A stretch of DNA of 64,000 nucleotides from an uncultured Bacteroidota bacterium. Its GTDB lineage: Bacteria > Bacteroidota > Bacteroidia > Bacteroidales > P3. The stretch covers positions 62,001 to 126,000 of the forward strand of contig CACWPQ010000001.1 of assembly GCA_902762805.1 (NCBI GenBank), given 5' to 3'. The translations under genes and the position numbers were made by a program. Below the pieces are notes generated by a model. The model was not told where the DNA came from. It made no database searches and saw nothing but the letters and a program-made list of their open reading frames with translations. Below, piece after piece: positions 8,160-18,050 of this stretch. The first letter of the stretch is position 1. Each line of letters opens with the position of its first letter.

Positions 8160-8740
8160 AGACCGCCTTCAAACCCGGCACGCTGCTCTACCCCCTGCCG
8201 GCCGTCATGGTCAGCTGCGGCGACGAGCCGGAGAACTACAACATCATCACCATCGCATGGACGGGCACAGTATGCAGTGACCCGCCCATGTGCTATATCA
8301 GCGTGCGCCCGGAGCGTCACAGCCACGCCCTGATCCGGCGCACGGGCGAATTCGTCATCAACCTCACCACGGCGGCCCTGGCGCGCCAGGCCGACTGGTG
8401 CGGCGTGCGCAGCGGTCGCGACTACAACAAGTTCCGCGAGATGGGCCTCCACGCCGAGCAGGGGCAGGTGGTCAAGGCGCCCCTCATCGCCGAGAGCCCG
8501 CTCAACATCGAATGCCGGGTGGTGGACATCCGGCCGCTGGGCACCCACGACATGTTCCTGGCCGACGTGGTGGCCATCGACGCCGAGGAGAGCCTCATCG
8601 ACCACACCACCGGCCAGTTCCAACTCAACCACGCCTCTCCCCTAGCCTACTCGCACGGCAAATACTATGCGCTGGGCGAGAAGCTGGGCGGCTTCGGCTT
8701 CTCGGTGAAGAAGCCGCGCAAGGGGGGCGCCAAGGGGTGA
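8156..8740 (+). CDS. flavin reductase-like FMN-binding protein
   Basis: A 194-residue protein of the flavin-reductase-like, split-barrel FMN-binding family. Visible features include the N-terminal PLPAVMVSCGDEPENYNIITIAWTG, the central VCSDPPMCYISVRPERHS and INLTTAALARQADWCGV, and the acidic C-terminal half LGTHDMFLADVVAIDAEE, all typical of the family. Members bind FMN and act as NAD(P)H:flavin oxidoreductases or as flavin-dependent electron carriers; the electron donor here is unknown. Its start overlaps the dnaA stop by four bases, so it is translated from the dnaA message. The linkage to dnaA need not reflect a shared function. Confidence 0.85.
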   Translation: MKTAFKPGTLLYPLPAVMVSCGDEPENYNIITIAWTGTVCSDPPMCYISVRPERHSHALIRRTGEFVINLTTAALARQADWCGVRSGRDYNKFREMGLHAEQGQVVKAPLIAESPLNIECRVVDIRPLGTHDMFLADVVAIDAEESLIDHTTGQFQLNHASPLAYSHGKYYALGEKLGGFGFSVKKPRKGGAKG

Positions 8741-8745
8741 GACGC

Positions 8746-8867
8746 GAGCCCCGTAGGGGCGACAGATGGTGAGGCGAGAGCCCCGTAGGGGCAACAGAAT
8801 TTAGCCGTGGGCATCGCCCACGGACAACCGAACAAAAAAACAAACCGAGCCCCGTAGGGGCGACAGA
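8746..8867. repeat. three copies of a GAGCCCCGTAGGGGCGACAG repeat plus a hairpin
   Basis: Copies begin at 8746, 8778 (with one base changed) and 8847, each with the palindromic core CCCCGTAGGGG. Between the second and third is a perfect hairpin, CCGTGGGC/GCCCACGG with a 3-base loop (8805-8823). The block fills the space between the flavin reductase and dehydrogenase genes. Confidence 0.85.
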
Positions 8868-8879
8868 AAACACCGCATA

Positions 8880-9827
8880 ATGAATATCGTCTGTGTAGAA
8901 TCATTGGGCATACAAAAAGCCCGCTTCGAGACCCTCCGCGCGCACTACGCCGCCCAGGGCCACACCTTCAACTATTATCTGGACCGCCGCGAGGACGAGG
9001 CGACGCTTGTGGAGCGTATGCGCGAGGCCGACGTGGTCGTGGTCAGCAACATCAAGCTGCCGGCTGCCGTGCTGGCGCAATGTCCAAACCTGAAATACCT
9101 CAGCGTGGCCTTCACCGGCCTGGACCATATCGACCTGGCCTACTGCCGCGAGCACGGCATCGAGGTGCAGAACGCCGCCGGCTACAGCACCACCGCCGTC
9201 AGCGAGCTGGCCGTGGGCATGATGCTCGACCTGCTGCGCAACATCGTCACCCTCCACGAGCTGACGCGCCAGGGCGGTGGCCGCGGCCAGTTCCTCGGCC
9301 GCGAGCTGCGAGGCAAGACCGTCGGCATCGTCGGCACCGGCGCCATCGGCCTCGCCACGGCGCGCCTGCTGGCGGCCTTCGGTGCCAAAGTCATTGCCTG
9401 GAGCCGCACCGAGCGCCCCGAAGCCAAAGCCCTCGGCATCACCTATATACCACTCGACGACCTGCTGCGCCGGAGCGACATCGTGAGCCTCCACGTGCCC
9501 CTCTGCGACGACACCCGCGGCCTCATCGGCGAGCGCGAACTCGCGCTGATGCAGCCCACGGCCCTGCTCGTCAACACGGCCCGCGGCCCCGTGTGCGACA
9601 TCGCCGCCGTGGCCAAGGCGCTGACGGAGGGCCGCATCGCCGGCGCCGCCTTCGACGTCTTCGAGCAAGAGCCACCCCTGCCACTCGACCACCTGCTGCT
9701 CTCCTCGGGCCGCTGCCTGGTCACCCCCCACGTGGCCTTCGCCACCGAAGAGAGCTTCGCCGCCCGCGCCGACATCGTCTTCGGCCACGTCGACCAGTGG
9801 CTGGCCCGGACCGCCGCCAAAGCATGA
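8880..9827 (+). CDS. D-isomer specific 2-hydroxyacid dehydrogenase
   Basis: An NAD-dependent dehydrogenase of the D-2-hydroxyacid family (glycerate/hydroxypyruvate reductase-like), 315 residues. The nucleotide-binding GKTVGIVGTGAIGLATARL lies near residues 146-164. The catalytic Arg is in VNTARGPVCD, the Glu in AAFDVFEQEPP, and the His in VTPHVAFATEE, so the enzyme should be active. The substrate is not determined by these motifs; glycerate/hydroxypyruvate is the nearest guess. The last about 17 codons (after FATEESFAARADIVFGH) differ from a second copy of the same 3' end located 1.3 kb downstream, suggesting that something was inserted at the end of this gene. Confidence 0.9.
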   Translation: MNIVCVESLGIQKARFETLRAHYAAQGHTFNYYLDRREDEATLVERMREADVVVVSNIKLPAAVLAQCPNLKYLSVAFTGLDHIDLAYCREHGIEVQNAAGYSTTAVSELAVGMMLDLLRNIVTLHELTRQGGGRGQFLGRELRGKTVGIVGTGAIGLATARLLAAFGAKVIAWSRTERPEAKALGITYIPLDDLLRRSDIVSLHVPLCDDTRGLIGERELALMQPTALLVNTARGPVCDIAAVAKALTEGRIAGAAFDVFEQEPPLPLDHLLLSSGRCLVTPHVAFATEESFAARADIVFGHVDQWLARTAAKA

Positions 9828-9847
9828 CATTCAACACCCACAAAAAT

Positions 9848-10393
9848 ATGAAAAGAATTCTCCTGGCAATCGCCCTGCTGTGCGCCGTGGGGATGATGGC
9901 CGGATGCGTTTCAAGCTATACCTCAACGATAGTAGGTGGCGATTATGATGCGAAGAAAAATGCAACCGACTATTTTGTGTTGCCTTTCGGGCAGGTATCC
10001 ATTCCTGGCAAATGGGAAAAATGGGCATACAACCCATCGGCCCGGCAGCAATTCTTCATAAACGAGGATAGCGTTATTGTCGCCGTCGTATTTGGCAGAA
10101 CAGACAAATATGAATTCAACAAAGACGGCACGCTGAAGGGGCTTGATTTCTTGATGGCTTTTTATGAGTGGGAAGCCGACTACTTCAAATCACACGGGTA
10201 TGAGACCCAGTTTATCGAAACGGACACCGCCAAGCAATACATCATCTATCGCTTTTACAGTGAAACCGCAAACACATACTTCCTTATCGGAGTTAAGTGC
10301 AATGGAAACATCAGCAACTTCTCGGTAAACCGCACCGACAAATGGACGGAGGAAGAGAAGCTGTTGTTTTTGAAAAATCTTTATAACAATTAG
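9848..10393 (+). CDS. predicted lipoprotein, unknown function
   Basis: A 181-residue protein with a lipoprotein signal peptide: Lys-Arg, a hydrophobic core (ILLAIALLCAVGMMA) and the lipobox MAGC. It should be anchored in the inner or outer membrane. The mature part has many aromatic residues and alternating strand-like segments (FVLPFGQVSIPGKWEKWAYN, QQFFINEDSVIVAVVFG); I do not recognise a family. I chose the ATG at 9848 because the one at 9824 adds charged residues before the signal peptide. It sits between the dehydrogenase and a toxin-antitoxin pair, inside the block bounded by the duplicated dehydrogenase 3' end, and is AT-richer than its left neighbour. Confidence 0.75.
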   Translation: MKRILLAIALLCAVGMMAGCVSSYTSTIVGGDYDAKKNATDYFVLPFGQVSIPGKWEKWAYNPSARQQFFINEDSVIVAVVFGRTDKYEFNKDGTLKGLDFLMAFYEWEADYFKSHGYETQFIETDTAKQYIIYRFYSETANTYFLIGVKCNGNISNFSVNRTDKWTEEEKLLFLKNLYNN

Positions 10394-10496
10394 TTGGAGA
10401 GCGACGGTATAATCGCAGGCGGGTTCCCTGCACGCGAGCGCGGCGAGTGGCAGGATACACAATAAACCGAAGGTTTCCGCGTTACGGTAGAAAAAC

Positions 10497-10502
10497 AGGA
10501 GG
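10497..10502 (+). promoter_or_regulatory. unusual Shine-Dalgarno sequence before the antitoxin
   Basis: AGGAGG lies eight bases before the ATG at 10511. Genes in this window generally lack such a site, so it stands out and may point to transfer. Confidence 0.5.
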
Positions 10503-10510
10503 AAACCGAC

Positions 10511-10780
10511 ATGACAGCAATACAGATGAATGCGATGAACGCCGAGGTGTGGCGCAACATCGGGGCCATAGCCGACAACGAGGAGTTGATGCGCCGCCTG
10601 GCCCGCTACACCCGCCGCCTGGTGCAAGAGCAGCAGAGCGACCCCACGCTGATGACCAAAGAGGAATACTTCGCCAAGCTGGAGCGCGCCGAGCGGCAGG
10701 CCGACAGGGGCGAGGGAATGCTGATGCTTCCTGGCGAGGACTTGTCGCACTTCCTTATCAGGAACGGCTATGAAATATAA
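10511..10780 (+). CDS. antitoxin of a type II toxin-antitoxin pair
   Basis: An 89-residue protein directly upstream of, and overlapping by 11 bases, a YoeB-like toxin. The body is helical and charged (EELMRRLARYTRRLVQEQQSDP, TKEEYFAKLERAERQADRGEG) and the C-terminus LPGEDLSHFLIRNGYEI looks like the toxin-binding tail. I do not recognise a named DNA-binding fold, so the call rests on gene order and size. Antitoxins of this kind normally neutralise the toxin and repress their own promoter. The strong Shine-Dalgarno-like AGGAGG before the start is unusual here. Confidence 0.7.
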   Translation: MTAIQMNAMNAEVWRNIGAIADNEELMRRLARYTRRLVQEQQSDPTLMTKEEYFAKLERAERQADRGEGMLMLPGEDLSHFLIRNGYEI

Positions 10781-11045
10781 GGTATTTATCCTTCCCGAAG
10801 CCGCTGCCGACCTGCAACGACTAGCCAAAAGCGAACCCAAAGCCTTCGCCAAAGCTGGGCGATTCCTTTCGGAACTGGAAGAACACCCCAAAAGCGGCAC
10901 CGGCCATCCGGAGCCACTGAAAGGCAAACCCGAGAACCGCTGGAGCCGCGAGATTACGAAGAAGCACCGCATGGTCTACCGCATCTTCGAGACCGAGGTC
11001 TATGTCGACGTCCTCGCCGCCTACGGCCATTATGACGACAAATAA
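10770..11045 (+). CDS. YoeB/Txe-type mRNA interferase toxin
   Basis: A 91-residue RelE-superfamily toxin. The core GHPEPLKGKPENRWSREITKKHRMVYRI matches the YoeB/Txe signature (PEPLK..., W-S-R-I, HR-VY), and the C-terminal DVLAAYGHYDDK carries the tyrosine/histidine region used in ribosome-dependent mRNA cleavage. Glu, Arg and His catalytic candidates are all present, so it is probably active. It overlaps the antitoxin frame, the usual arrangement. It lies inside the block bounded by the duplicated dehydrogenase 3' end, suggesting that lipoprotein and toxin-antitoxin pair arrived together. Confidence 0.88.
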   Translation: MKYKVFILPEAAADLQRLAKSEPKAFAKAGRFLSELEEHPKSGTGHPEPLKGKPENRWSREITKKHRMVYRIFETEVYVDVLAAYGHYDDK

Positions 11046-11057
11046 CAGGCTACTACA

Positions 11058-11130
11058 CCTTCGCCACCGAAGAGAGCTTCGCCACCCGCGCCGACATCGT
11101 CTTCGGCCATATCGACGAGTACCTGAGATA
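11058..11130 (+). pseudogene. duplicated 3' end of the 2-hydroxyacid dehydrogenase gene
   Basis: Bases 11058-11109 match 9736-9787 at 51 of 52 positions. The fragment encodes FATEESFATRADIVFGHIDEYLR and a stop, whereas the intact gene continues FGHVDQWLARTAAKA. It has no start codon. It looks like the original end of the dehydrogenase gene left behind by an insertion that brought a new 3' end, or a partial tandem duplication. Confidence 0.85.
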
Positions 11131-11137
11131 GAAAAGA

Positions 11138-11163
11138 AGAGGCCGCTCTTTCGAGCGGCCTCT
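11138..11163. terminator. bidirectional hairpin terminator
   Basis: AGAGGCCGCTC and GAGCGGCCTCT form an 11-bp stem with a TTTC loop, flanked by A-rich sequence on one side and T-rich sequence on the other. It lies between convergent genes and could serve both. Confidence 0.85.
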
Positions 11164-11170
11164 TTCATTT

Positions 11171-13474
11171 CTATTTCTTCACTATGCGCTTGGAGGTGCC
11201 TCCTGTGCTGAGGATATACACACCTTGCGACAGGGAGGAAAGGTCGAGTACTGCTCGCCCACCCATTACATGTGCGGACAGCACCTTGCGCCCCATTATG
11301 TCCATCAAATGCACCTGCCGAGGTCCCTGAGAATCGAGGCGCACGTTGAGAACACCCGTGGTGGGGTTGGGATAGAGCGACACCTCGCTCTGCACAGCCT
11401 CGGCTATACCGACCTCGTGAGGTGCCGAATAAGGACGATAGACGAACGGCTTTCCGCTGTCGGTAGTGTCGCGCCGCCACTGGCGACGCACATCGGAAGC
11501 CTGCGCAATCAAGTTGTTACGGGACGTATTCACGTCGTCGGTATACTGATAATTCCACGCAGTGAGATGCGCCACAGCCAACTGAGTCGAGGCACCAGAT
11601 GCAAAAGTAAAGGGTCCGGCGGCACCCACGCCACGGACATCTTGGCCAGGGATGCCTGCCGTGAACATATCCCACTCGTCCAACTCGGGCATCGACAGGC
11701 CAGGGTACATATAGTCGCAAGGCTGGGGATCAGGATTGGTTCCGTAACCGCCAAAAGTGAGATGCTGACCATTCCTCCATTCGGCACGGAGATAATGGTA
11801 GTAATCCTCGAAACCACTCGGTTCACCATTGACGCTGCTTACAGCGTTATTGTATGCCAAAAAAGAGGACATAGGATTGGCTTCAGCAGGCGATTCAAGG
11901 AAGATGCATCCCTGAGCTGGAGCACGACCGCTTATCTCACTGTCGTAATGCTGACTCCCACCATTATCAAGCAACTGGGAATTATACCCATAGAACATAC
12001 TTTCACCCACATGACACCCTACATGATCATCATGGGCAAATCCAATATCAAAATCGATCCAGGAGCCGAGATAGACACTGTCGTAGGAGTAGGGGGAACG
12101 GTTGAAGATGTCGTAGTGAGCAAAGACCGTATTGCTGAGTGCCGTGTCCTGCGGCTCATTGAAGGCGTAGAACATGACATGCACCTCAACGTACAAAGGG
12201 CTGCCGACCGATGCATTGTGGGCAACGTTGTCGTTGAAGATAGAGAAGGTGGCCTCGTCGCCGCGTATCAGCGGATAGTCGCCCGCATAGGGATTGTAGC
12301 GCCCGTCGCCATCGGCATCGTAGTAGGGTGCCAACTGGGCGGCATAGCCGTCGGCACTGTCGCCATTGCCAGGCCAGGAGAGAATGTCCTCTATCGCCAC
12401 ATACCCCTCTTCTCCACAGTGGGCGATGTGATAGTCTATTTGTTCGCGCGTGAGATGCCATACATGGTTGTACTTGAGTACGGTGCTGAAGGAGTTCCCA
12501 TCCATACCGTCCATGCGCAACGGCCCAGGTGCAAAATCTGTTCCAGACCCCCAGAACTTGTGGACAGCAGTATAGACTTCATCGTCCCGCTTCCCGCCCA
12601 TCCACAAGGCCGAAGAAAAGATGGTACTCTTGCCGTCGGGCGCAACGGCATAGTTGGCCCCGTCATACCTGTTGCTCATCGTACCGATGACCGAGATGGG
12701 GGTGGATATGTTGTTGGCGTTGAGCGTAGCCCAATGGATACTGAAGACTTGAAAATAGACTGTGTCGGGGGCTGTAACAACCAGCCAGTCCAGCCCGCAA
12801 CTCCATCCCCACTGATAGCCATGACCAATTACCCATTCGTACCTGAGGAAAGCCGTATCGCCTATTTCATACCAACCATTGCTATTATGAAGCGTGCCGC
12901 GACTAACTTCAATGCTGTCCACCCGCACAACCCCCTCTTCGGTGGGAATAACCGTCAGGGGAACCGCACACTCGGAACGCAGGCCCCGGAAGTTGGCCCA
13001 CTGCGTGCGTCGGTAGGCGGCCAAACTTCCGCAGGGGACGATGATGGCCATGCGGTTGTTGTAGGATACCGAGTTGCTGAAGATGGAATAGACAACTCCT
13101 GTGGTTACCCTGGGAATGCCCATGGGCGTGGCGGAGGCGAAGACCAGCGTGTCGAGACGCACGCAATCAAGGAACGCCTGTTGCTCCAAACTAGTAACCG
13201 TGGCCGGAAGGCTGACATAGGTAAGCCCACGGCAATTGGAGAATGCCGTGCCCACACTGGTAACTGTCCAGGTGGTGTCGTTGTAGACAACCGTCTCCGG
13301 CACCTCCACACGGCCGGAGTAGCCGTTGGATGCCAGTCTTAGGGTCTGGTTGTCGACCGAGGATACAATGTACTTGAGTGTTACGCCATCGGCGTTTACA
13401 ACCGTGAAATCACGTGCGTACCCCCCCCCGTAAATACCTAATACAGAGAGAGTTAAAATAACCATTCTCTTCAT
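11171..13474 (-). CDS. T9SS-exported surface protein with BspA-like leucine-rich repeats
   Basis: A 767-residue secreted protein. It has a signal peptide (MKRMVILTLSVLGIYGGGYA), then a BspA-type leucine-rich-repeat segment (about residues 25-105; LTYVSLPATVTSLEQQAFLDCVRLDTLVF), a long middle region of unknown fold rich in Asp, Tyr and Trp, and a C-terminal T9SS sorting domain (SLYPNPTTGVLNVRL ... LSQGVYILSTGG ... KRIVKK). Such proteins cross the outer membrane through T9SS and are processed by PorU. The signal-peptide codons for Gly16-18 are an uninterrupted G9 tract, where slippage would shift the frame. It follows the aminotransferase gene by 36 bases. Confidence 0.9.
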   Translation of the reverse strand: MKRMVILTLSVLGIYGGGYARDFTVVNADGVTLKYIVSSVDNQTLRLASNGYSGRVEVPETVVYNDTTWTVTSVGTAFSNCRGLTYVSLPATVTSLEQQAFLDCVRLDTLVFASATPMGIPRVTTGVVYSIFSNSVSYNNRMAIIVPCGSLAAYRRTQWANFRGLRSECAVPLTVIPTEEGVVRVDSIEVSRGTLHNSNGWYEIGDTAFLRYEWVIGHGYQWGWSCGLDWLVVTAPDTVYFQVFSIHWATLNANNISTPISVIGTMSNRYDGANYAVAPDGKSTIFSSALWMGGKRDDEVYTAVHKFWGSGTDFAPGPLRMDGMDGNSFSTVLKYNHVWHLTREQIDYHIAHCGEEGYVAIEDILSWPGNGDSADGYAAQLAPYYDADGDGRYNPYAGDYPLIRGDEATFSIFNDNVAHNASVGSPLYVEVHVMFYAFNEPQDTALSNTVFAHYDIFNRSPYSYDSVYLGSWIDFDIGFAHDDHVGCHVGESMFYGYNSQLLDNGGSQHYDSEISGRAPAQGCIFLESPAEANPMSSFLAYNNAVSSVNGEPSGFEDYYHYLRAEWRNGQHLTFGGYGTNPDPQPCDYMYPGLSMPELDEWDMFTAGIPGQDVRGVGAAGPFTFASGASTQLAVAHLTAWNYQYTDDVNTSRNNLIAQASDVRRQWRRDTTDSGKPFVYRPYSAPHEVGIAEAVQSEVSLYPNPTTGVLNVRLDSQGPRQVHLMDIMGRKVLSAHVMGGRAVLDLSSLSQGVYILSTGGTSKRIVKK
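13421..13429 (-). repeat. G9 homopolymer in the signal-peptide codons of a surface protein
   Basis: Nine G on the coding strand encode GGG at residues 16-18 of the T9SS cargo protein. A change by one or two bases would end translation within the signal peptide region. Confidence 0.9.
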
Positions 13475-13510
13475 ATTGATTTATTACTGATTAAATGTAC
13501 TATACTATTA

Positions 13511-14827
13511 CTACTTCGTGGGGTGGTCGGCATGGAATTTCTCCAGACGTGCTTTGAGGTCGGGGAACTGGTCGCGGAGCACGAGGGCCACGCAGGCGCG
13601 GATGCCCTGCTTGTGGCTGCCCGTGATGTCGAGGCTGATGGCGCTGATGCCGTAGCGGATAAGCTCGTTGAGGAGCTCGACACCGTCGTAGCCGGGGTAG
13701 CAGAAGGTGAAGTAGAAGCCGTCGCCGATGTCCTCGCCCATATCCTTGTCGTAGACGATATAGAAGCCGTTATCGGTAAACATCTTCTTCATGATGCCAG
13801 CCTTCTCGCCGTATTCCTTAATATCCTGGACGAAGTTGAAGGTGCCGTCGTTGGCGCCCTTGAGCATGGCTGCCATGGCGTACTGGACGCTGTGGGCGGT
13901 GCCGGAGGAGAGGCAGTAGAGGGTGCCGAAGATGAGGGCGCGGCCGAGCTGGGTCTGGCTGTAGTAGCGTGCGAGGTCGGGGCACTCGAGGTTGAAGAGT
14001 TTGGGGGAGCAGATCATCATGGCGATGCGCTCGCCGGCGTAGGAGAAGCTCTTGGAGCCGGAGATCATGAGGACGTAGTTGTCGGTGTATTTGGCGACGG
14101 TGGGCTGGAAGGGGGCCTGGCCGGGGACGGAGTAGTCCTTGCGGAAGTCCATGAGGAAGTAGGCATCGTCCTCGAGGACGACGACGCCGTACTTGTTGGC
14201 CATCTCGCCGATAATCTGGAGTTCATGCTCGGTGAAGCAGAACCAGGCGGGGTTGTTGGGGCTGGAGTAGATGAGGCAGGCCACGTCGCCGTCGCGCAGT
14301 TCCTCTTCGAGCTTGGTGCGGAGGGCGTCGCCGCGGTACTCGTAGACGTCGAAGGTCTTCATGGGTATGCCGAGCACGCGGCACTGCTGTTTTTGGACGG
14401 GGAAGCCGGGGTCGATGAAGAGGACTTTGGTTTTGCGGGCGTCGTAGCGGGTGAGGGTGAGGAAGGAGGCGAAGCCGGCCTGCATGGAGCCGACGGTGGG
14501 GACGCAGCAGTCGGGGGTGACATCGATGTCGAGGAAGTTCTTTACGAAGCGTGCGGCTTCCTGCTTGAAGTCGGCGGTGCCGTAGATTTCGGGGTAGATG
14601 GAGGCCACGCCGTTGCGGAGGGCTTCGATCTGGGCTTCGACGCCGACCTGCGGGGCGGGGAGGCCGGGGATGCCCATCTCCATTTTGACGAAGCGGACGG
14701 AGGTCTCGGCCTCGACGTCCTGGATCATCTTGCGCATCTCGCGGATGCTGGCACGGCCGGGGTTGGCGATTTTGTTGGCGGCCGCGATGCGGTCTATGGT
14801 CTCTTTCGCTATGGGTATTTGGGTCAT
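13511..14827 (-). CDS. class I/II pyridoxal-phosphate aminotransferase
   Basis: A 438-residue fold-type I aminotransferase. The PLP-binding lysine lies in SGSKSFSYAGERIA (about residue 258), preceded by the cofactor-binding YSSPNNPAWFCFTEHEL and VVLEDDAYFLMDF. The N-terminal EMGIPGLPAPQVGVEAQIEALRNG is also family-like. The amino donor cannot be told; the nearest sequence style is aromatic/alanine or valine-type aminotransferases of Bacteroidetes. It starts about 40 bases after the porD stop, with a spacer repeat in the gap, and precedes the T9SS cargo gene by 36 bases, so co-transcription is possible. Confidence 0.88.
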   Translation of the reverse strand: MTQIPIAKETIDRIAAANKIANPGRASIREMRKMIQDVEAETSVRFVKMEMGIPGLPAPQVGVEAQIEALRNGVASIYPEIYGTADFKQEAARFVKNFLDIDVTPDCCVPTVGSMQAGFASFLTLTRYDARKTKVLFIDPGFPVQKQQCRVLGIPMKTFDVYEYRGDALRTKLEEELRDGDVACLIYSSPNNPAWFCFTEHELQIIGEMANKYGVVVLEDDAYFLMDFRKDYSVPGQAPFQPTVAKYTDNYVLMISGSKSFSYAGERIAMMICSPKLFNLECPDLARYYSQTQLGRALIFGTLYCLSSGTAHSVQYAMAAMLKGANDGTFNFVQDIKEYGEKAGIMKKMFTDNGFYIVYDKDMGEDIGDGFYFTFCYPGYDGVELLNELIRYGISAISLDITGSHKQGIRACVALVLRDQFPDLKARLEKFHADHPTK

Positions 14828-14828
14828 A

Positions 14829-14863
14829 ATGTTGATAGGTTGATGGGTTGATATGTTGATAAG
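14829..14863. repeat. GTTGATA quasi-tandem spacer repeat
   Basis: Units of GTTGATAG/GTTGATGG/GTTGATAT fill the gap between porD and the aminotransferase. The reverse-complement motif TATCAACATATCAACA recurs at 33123-33138. Confidence 0.75.
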
Positions 14864-14867
14864 GGGT

Positions 14868-15788
14868 TTATTTCTGGTTGAGGGCGCGGACTTTGACGGT
14901 GCTGACGGGGCTGATGGCGGTGATGAGGTCGTAGACCTGTTTCTGTTCGGCCGGGGGGGCGGGGGTGAAGATGGAGAGGATTTCCTGGATTTTGACGTCG
15001 ACGAACTGCTGTATGGCCAGCGCGCCGGGGTTGGTCTTGGCGGCTTGCTGGATGTTTTGGAGGGACTGGATGATGTTCTGGCGGGCTTTTTCCTGGTCGC
15101 GGGTCATCATATCGAGGCCGAGGCGGTGGTAGAGGTAGTAGGCGTTGCGGAGGGAGGCGTAGGCGGAATTGGTGTGGTTTTCCATGAACCAGTAGCGGTT
15201 GCGGGCGTGCTTGGAGTCCCAGCCGGAGGAGCCGGAGGCGGAGGCTGACTGGACGACCTGCTGGGCGAGCTGGTAGAAGGGGTCGCCGCCGGCGGGGGCG
15301 AAGGAGTCGAAGTAGAGGCCGAGCATGATGTAGCAGTAGTAGCCGATGACGGAGGAGAGGACGGAGGAGAAGTTGTTGGGGTCGAAGTCGAGGGGCTGGC
15401 TTTCGTTGAAGGAGAAGGAGAGGCTGTTGTGCTCGAGGTAGTTGAGGAGGCCTGTGGTGTAGGCGGAGTTGTAGACGGGGCGTTTGAGCTGGATGGTGAG
15501 CTGGCCGGCGAAGTCGGTGGCGGAGGTGCGCTGGCTGAGGATGAGTGAGAAGGAGCACTCGATCTGCTCCTGCTGCTGGAAGTCCATGTTGGTCCACCGG
15601 CGGCCGTTGATGAAGTCTTCGAGTGCCTGTTTCATGGCGTCGAAGATTTTTTTGTCGTTCTCGGAGCCGTACTGCTGGGTGGTGGTGAGGAGTTTTTGGG
15701 GGTTGACGGTGACGGTGCAGCGGAATTCCTGACTGCGTGCAGAGAGGAAACCACAGAGTATCAGCACTATGGAGAGCAGTTTTCGCAT
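14868..15788 (-). CDS. porD: PorD (DUF4835), type IX secretion system protein
   Basis: A 306-residue secreted protein of the DUF4835/PorD family, required for T9SS in studied Bacteroidetes. It has a signal peptide (MRKLLSIVLILCGFLSARSQ) and the family pattern EFRCTVTVNPQKLLTT..., FINGRRWTNMDFQQQEQIECSFSLIL, RPVYNSAYTT, FEY/FNESQPLDFD and the conserved WFMENHTNSAYASLRNAYYLYHRLGLD. I chose the ATG at 15788 because the -7 element at 15800-15807 would place the transcript start after the upstream ATG. It is divergent from gyrB. Together with porU and two sorting-domain proteins it shows that the cell has T9SS. Confidence 0.9.
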   Translation of the reverse strand: MRKLLSIVLILCGFLSARSQEFRCTVTVNPQKLLTTTQQYGSENDKKIFDAMKQALEDFINGRRWTNMDFQQQEQIECSFSLILSQRTSATDFAGQLTIQLKRPVYNSAYTTGLLNYLEHNSLSFSFNESQPLDFDPNNFSSVLSSVIGYYCYIMLGLYFDSFAPAGGDPFYQLAQQVVQSASASGSSGWDSKHARNRYWFMENHTNSAYASLRNAYYLYHRLGLDMMTRDQEKARQNIIQSLQNIQQAAKTNPGALAIQQFVDVKIQEILSIFTPAPPAEQKQVYDLITAISPVSTVKVRALNQK

Positions 15789-15799
15789 AATAAACACTG

Positions 15800-15807
15800 C
15801 AAATATA
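15800..15807 (-). promoter_or_regulatory. -7 element upstream of porD
   Basis: TATATTTG on the minus strand fits TAnnTTTG; no clear -33 box is visible at the expected distance. Confidence 0.45.
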
Positions 15808-15845
15808 CGAATAAAAATCGATATGGCGGAATAATTTTTCGGAGG

Positions 15846-15930
15846 GGGACGGTAGGGGGACGGTAGGGGTTCTCTAGGGTAATTGTTCGGCCCTTTCCCC
15901 TATTTTCCCACCGGTGGGAAAATAGGGATA
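15846..15930. repeat. dispersed intergenic repeat, copy B, with a 30-bp perfect palindrome
   Basis: This copy has GGGGTTCTCTAGGGTAATTG and CGGCCC, followed by a perfect palindrome at 15898-15927 with 15-base arms (CCCTATTTTCCCACC and its complement). It lies between divergent porD and gyrB. Confidence 0.85.
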
Positions 15931-15983
15931 CTTTTGCCCGGGCGGGGCGGTTGATTACTTGTTGAAAACATTTATTAAAATAG

Positions 15984-17990
<2,007 letters not shown>

Positions 17991-18050
17991 CACTTTTATA
18001 CGTTTGTAAATATCCACCTTTATAGAACAATATACCTATACATCTACATC

